NCBI GenBank assembly: GCA_029204225.1
Contig: CM055109.1
Coordinates: 4,841,053-4,905,052 of the forward strand
DNA length: 64,000 bases
From: Diphasiastrum complanatum
Lineage: Eukaryota; Streptophyta; Lycopodiopsida; Lycopodiales; Lycopodiaceae
Direction: 5' to 3'
Position numbers and translations under genes: made by a program. The first letter of the stretch is position 1; the number at the start of each line of letters is the position of its first letter. Positions 60,970 to 64,000 of this stretch are shown here, one piece after another. A model generated the notes under the pieces. The model saw only the letters and a program-made list of their open reading frames with translations. It had not been told where the DNA came from and did no database searches.

Positions 60970-62120
60970 TTAAATTGGGTCAACAAAAAACAACTCTTTG
61001 TAATACCGCCGTAGACGATCACCATGGATGACAGTGTCTAGGAGTATTTCGTCAAGTGTTTGCAACTGGACTGCACCAATAGGAAAGATTTTATTAATAA
61101 CATATGGTCCCTCACTTCTGAATTTCAATTTGTCGGGGTGCTCCTTTGATGTATAAAGAAGCACCTGGTCACCTAAGTGTAGACCTTTATTGCGTAGGTG
61201 ACGGTCATGCCAGGCCTTTTGGCGTCGTTTGTTAACTAGTTGTGCGTGGTAAGATATAAGTCTTGTCTCGCATAACTGGACTAACGTAAATAGCCTGGTT
61301 TTGACTTGTTGTTCGATTGTAACTTTTTCACAAAGATCTGTTGAAAAAGCTTCCATGACTCTTAGCGAAGGGACTAAGAATTCTACGGGCATTACCGCCT
61401 CTTGACCATATACTAAGTGGAAAGGGGTAACCCATCCAGTGGCTTTCTTTGGGATGGTGCGGTAAGCCTAGATAGCTGAAAAAAGTTTTGTTTCCCAATC
61501 AGAGCCACTGGTTTCAACTACCTTTGTCAAAATTTTACATATCGTCTTGTTAGTTGATTATGCCTGGGCATTACATCTAGGATAGTACCGTGTACTTTTT
61601 TTGTGAACGACAAGGTAATGGCATAGGAGGTTATCAACGACAACATTTATAAAATGTGTGCCGCGATCACTAACTAGCTCTATGGGACAGCCAAAATGTG
61701 TATTAATGTTTTCGTAAAAAAAATGCGTGACAGTTTTTGCATTGGCATCCTTCGTTGCTCGAGCCTCAACCCACTTAGTGGTGTAATCTGTGGCTATGAG
61801 GATGTAGCGAGCTTGGGTATGTTTTGCTGCTGGACGATTGGTCCAACAAAGTCAATTCCCCACTTATGGAAGGCTTCGCCTTCTATAATGGGAGTCAGTG
61901 GCGTGAAGTCTTCTATGGTATTTTTCTTGGCTCGTTGACAGACATTACACGTTTTAATGACAGCAAACGTGTCCTTAAACAAAGATGGCCACCACAGTCC
62001 TGCTCGAAGGATAATCTTAGTTGTGGCTTCAGCAGAAAAGTGGCCGCCGCCAATGTCCTCATGAGCCTGAGATATGATAGGTCGTATCTCAGATTCATAA
62101 GCACATCGTCAGATTATACC
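60970..62120 (-). mobile_element. Ty3/gypsy integrase (H2C2 finger, core, C-terminal domain), broken
   Basis: Minus strand from about 62118: a histidine-cysteine finger (AHEDIGGGHFSAE ... CNVCQRAKKN), then KWGIDFVGPIV (first catalytic Asp), YILIATDYTTKWVEARATKD, ELVSDRGTHFINVVVDNL (second Asp), and RYYPRCNAQA followed by TAA where the catalytic Glu of the family motif NxQAExTNK should be. Next come TNKTICKILTKVV, a TAG, AYRTIPKKATGWVTPFHLVY, and the open stretch 61392-60970 with the C-terminal domain (HLRNKGLHLGDQVLLYTS; LKFRSEGPYVINKIF; VIHGDRLRRYYKE). The finger begins abruptly: no RT or RNase H lies upstream, so gag to RNase H has been deleted. Lineage from the PBS: Athila/Tat-like. Confidence 0.9.
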
Positions 62121-62129
62121 GTCAACGCC

Positions 62130-63315
62130 CTTAGATCAAATCGATAATGAGATTGGATATAGTTTTTCCAGAAAACTATCTTAGATTAGATCTGCTAGCT
62201 CTATTCCACTTTTCAAGAATCGAGTTCTATATGATGAAATTTTTTTCGAAATTCAATCAATTGATACTTCTCAAAAATGATAAATCTCTCGGATCCAATT
62301 TAGAATATATCATATTTGATCCAAATTTTGACAAAGACTTGATCTGGAAAATCAGAAACTAAAAATAGGACTGGCGAAGGTTCTCTAGGCGAAGGTTGGC
62401 TCGGCGAAGGTTCAACAGTGCTATTTTGGAAAAACTCTCTGAATACTTTTCTAGCAATTTCTTGGGAAACAACCTTCACCGACTTCTCAGATGGAAGATC
62501 TGACATAGATAAAACTATGAAAAATCGGACGAAGGTTTCTGTCACAAGGAAATACAGTTTCTGTAATCTGGCGAGGGTAAAAATCAAGATTTTTTGTGAT
62601 CTGATCAAGAAGAATCTTCGTCGAACTCAAAAATAGTATTTTTCTATAAATAGAATATTTTGGAAACTCGACGAAGGTTCTTGTGAAGGATCAAGAGTAG
62701 TACAAGTAATTTTGCAAAAAAGTGACTCTTTTGACAAAAATATGACAATATGACAACTGATCCTCTGAAACCCTTTCTATTTCTGGTATTATTCTTTACC
62801 GACCTAGAAGTAGATAGATTTGAATCACATCTAATCACAATGAATCGGACGAAGGTTCTTTTTTTGTATTTTTTAGGGTTTTGATGATTTTTGGTGGTTT
62901 TTTTTTAAGTTTCTGAAAATCTGCTGGGAATTAATCTTCGCCCTTCAAGCTGAAGGTTCTGTAAACAAAACCAAAGGTGTCTACAACTCGGCGAAGGTTT
63001 CCTGAAAGAGGGTAAAAAGTTTTGAGCTTTGATGACGCTTTTTGCCTCTTTTTGACCAAATTTGACAGATTTGACCGATTTTTGTTATTTTTTCTGATAT
63101 CTCAGATCCAAATAGATCTTAAGATTGGTGATCTGAATAGCTTTCCCTGTTTATAATCAGATTAGATTTCAAACAAGCAAATCCACTCAAATCAAGCAAA
63201 ATCAATCCCAAACTAACCCTAAAATGCAGATTTAACACTATTCATGCCACGACAAGATGCCTAATGCAAGCTAACCATCAACCAAACATGCTGCAAACTG
63301 AAAAATTGGCGTAGC
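62130..63315 (-). other. Gypsy leader / 5' non-coding region with GAACCTTCG repeats
   Basis: Between the primer site and the integrase fragment there is no coding sequence, but the motif CGAAGGTT (or CTGAAGGTT) occurs about eight times on the plus strand, near 62375, 62390, 62404, 62530, 62670, 62848, 62950 and 62991. On the element's own strand this is (A/G)AACCTTCG. Related motifs lie at 44.88-44.93 kb before the other extra ORF. Confidence 0.6.
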
Positions 63316-63333
63316 TCCTCGGCAACGACGCCA
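63316..63333 (-). other. Gypsy primer-binding site (tRNA-Asp type)
   Basis: The minus strand reads TGGCGTCGTTGCCGAGGA, matching the Athila/Tat PBS TGGCGCCGTTGCCGGGGA at 16 of 18 positions. It follows the LTR end and precedes the leader, fixing the element's orientation on the minus strand. Confidence 0.8.
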
Positions 63334-63339
63334 AAAGTA

Positions 63340-64000
63340 GTGGATTTCTTTCCTTGCCTAACTTGAATCCAAGATCTAGTCAATCTAGCATCAAAGAGAC
63401 GGAGTTAGTTGTCACGCATAGGTTCGTTCCCATGAGAGCGATAGTATAGTTCAGATTTCAACATGAATGGAGGATCTAACACTAAATCCATTATCACTAA
63501 GCATTAACACTACATCCATTAACCCTACTTCCATTGACCCTAGATCCACAACAATGATAGAAACTTACTCTTCTCTCTCTCCTTTTCTCTCTCACCAAAG
63601 CATAATAGCAATCCCAATAATGATCAAATCCAACAATTAGCAAATACCAAAGAAAGCATGAGAAATGGAGGAAGAGCAAAGACATTCATCAATCCATTTC
63701 TAAAGAGAACCAATCTGCTTTATTGAAATGAGAAAATGAACATCAGGAGCAACTCGAGGTCCCTTTTTATAGTAGAGAGGAGGACCCTGGCCTCTGAATC
63801 CTATTGGTCCAGTCTTGCCTCTCTTTTTATTCAAATTTAAAAAAGTGTGGGAACCATCAAAATTGGAGGGAAACCCAACTTTATTCACTAAGTTGACATT
63901 TAGGCCCTACGACATTAAAAGTCCCGCAAAAAGGCCTAAAGTCCTTTATTAACTTTTAACTAATCAATCAAATAACTATGTGGTCATCGGGTTGGACTTA
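63340..64000 (-). mobile_element. Gypsy 5' LTR (partial, runs off the window)
   Basis: Upstream of the PBS on the minus strand lie CTATAAAAAGG (63774-63763, TATA box), AATAAA at 63724-63719, and then short tandem repeats of a CTAGATCCA/ATTAACC type (63475-63555) in the putative R-U5. The LTR start lies beyond 64000. The upper part shows no gene. Confidence 0.6.

Overview
The window is nuclear DNA of a vascular plant. It holds spliced genes of plant type, long introns, remnants of Ty1/copia, Ty3/gypsy, hAT and Penelope-like elements, and many very long (GA/TC)n microsatellites. Two introns of more than 6 kb in a 127-residue gene, plus a Penelope-like reverse transcriptase (known in conifers and other non-flowering plants), point to a large gymnosperm, fern or lycophyte genome rather than a compact angiosperm. 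That is inference; no barcode locus is present.

Three cellular genes can be supported. (1) At 664-5712 (+) lie the last six coding exons of a farnesyl diphosphate synthase. They carry the second Asp-rich motif but contain two compensated frameshift patches and a probable decayed exon upstream, so the locus may be a pseudogene. (2) At 26703-12973 (-) is a complete five-exon LSM1 gene (127 aa), the defining subunit of the cytoplasmic LSM1-7 mRNA-decapping complex. Introns 1 and 3 are 6.5 and 6.2 kb and are filled with transposon debris. (3) At 51879-53421 (+) is a complete three-exon REF/SRPP (lipid-droplet-associated) gene of 230 aa with a poly(A) signal.

The rest is mobile-element sequence. 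From 6 to 9 kb there is a gypsy protease/RT remnant (-) and a Penelope-like RT remnant (+). LSM1 intron 3 holds a decayed hAT transposase (-) and a 290-bp hAT-type MITE with a perfect 8-bp target duplication; intron 1 holds a copia fragment. From 28.5 to 38 kb there are three copia copies: a (+) copy interrupted by an LTR-like insert with three 195-bp units, a (-) deletion derivative with recognisable LTRs and polypurine tract, and a (-) integrase-RT-RNase H remnant. From 39 to 46.7 kb are gag-like or accessory ORFs, a C-skewed non-coding block, an LTR-like promoter and a gypsy integrase end. From 55.8 to 64 kb, on the minus strand, is a gypsy element with tRNA-Asp-type primer-binding site (Athila/Tat-like). 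Its integrase is followed by 25-bp minisatellite arrays and a further, unrecognised ORF.

The genes do not form a functional unit. FPPS and REF/SRPP both belong to isoprenoid/lipid-particle biology, but they lie 46 kb apart with LSM1 between them. No tRNA, rRNA or CRISPR was seen. Gaps such as 18.3-19.6, 33.2-34.0, 34.3-35.5, 38.0-39.0, 47.2-48.5 and 53.8-55.8 kb are AT-rich and show no recognisable gene.
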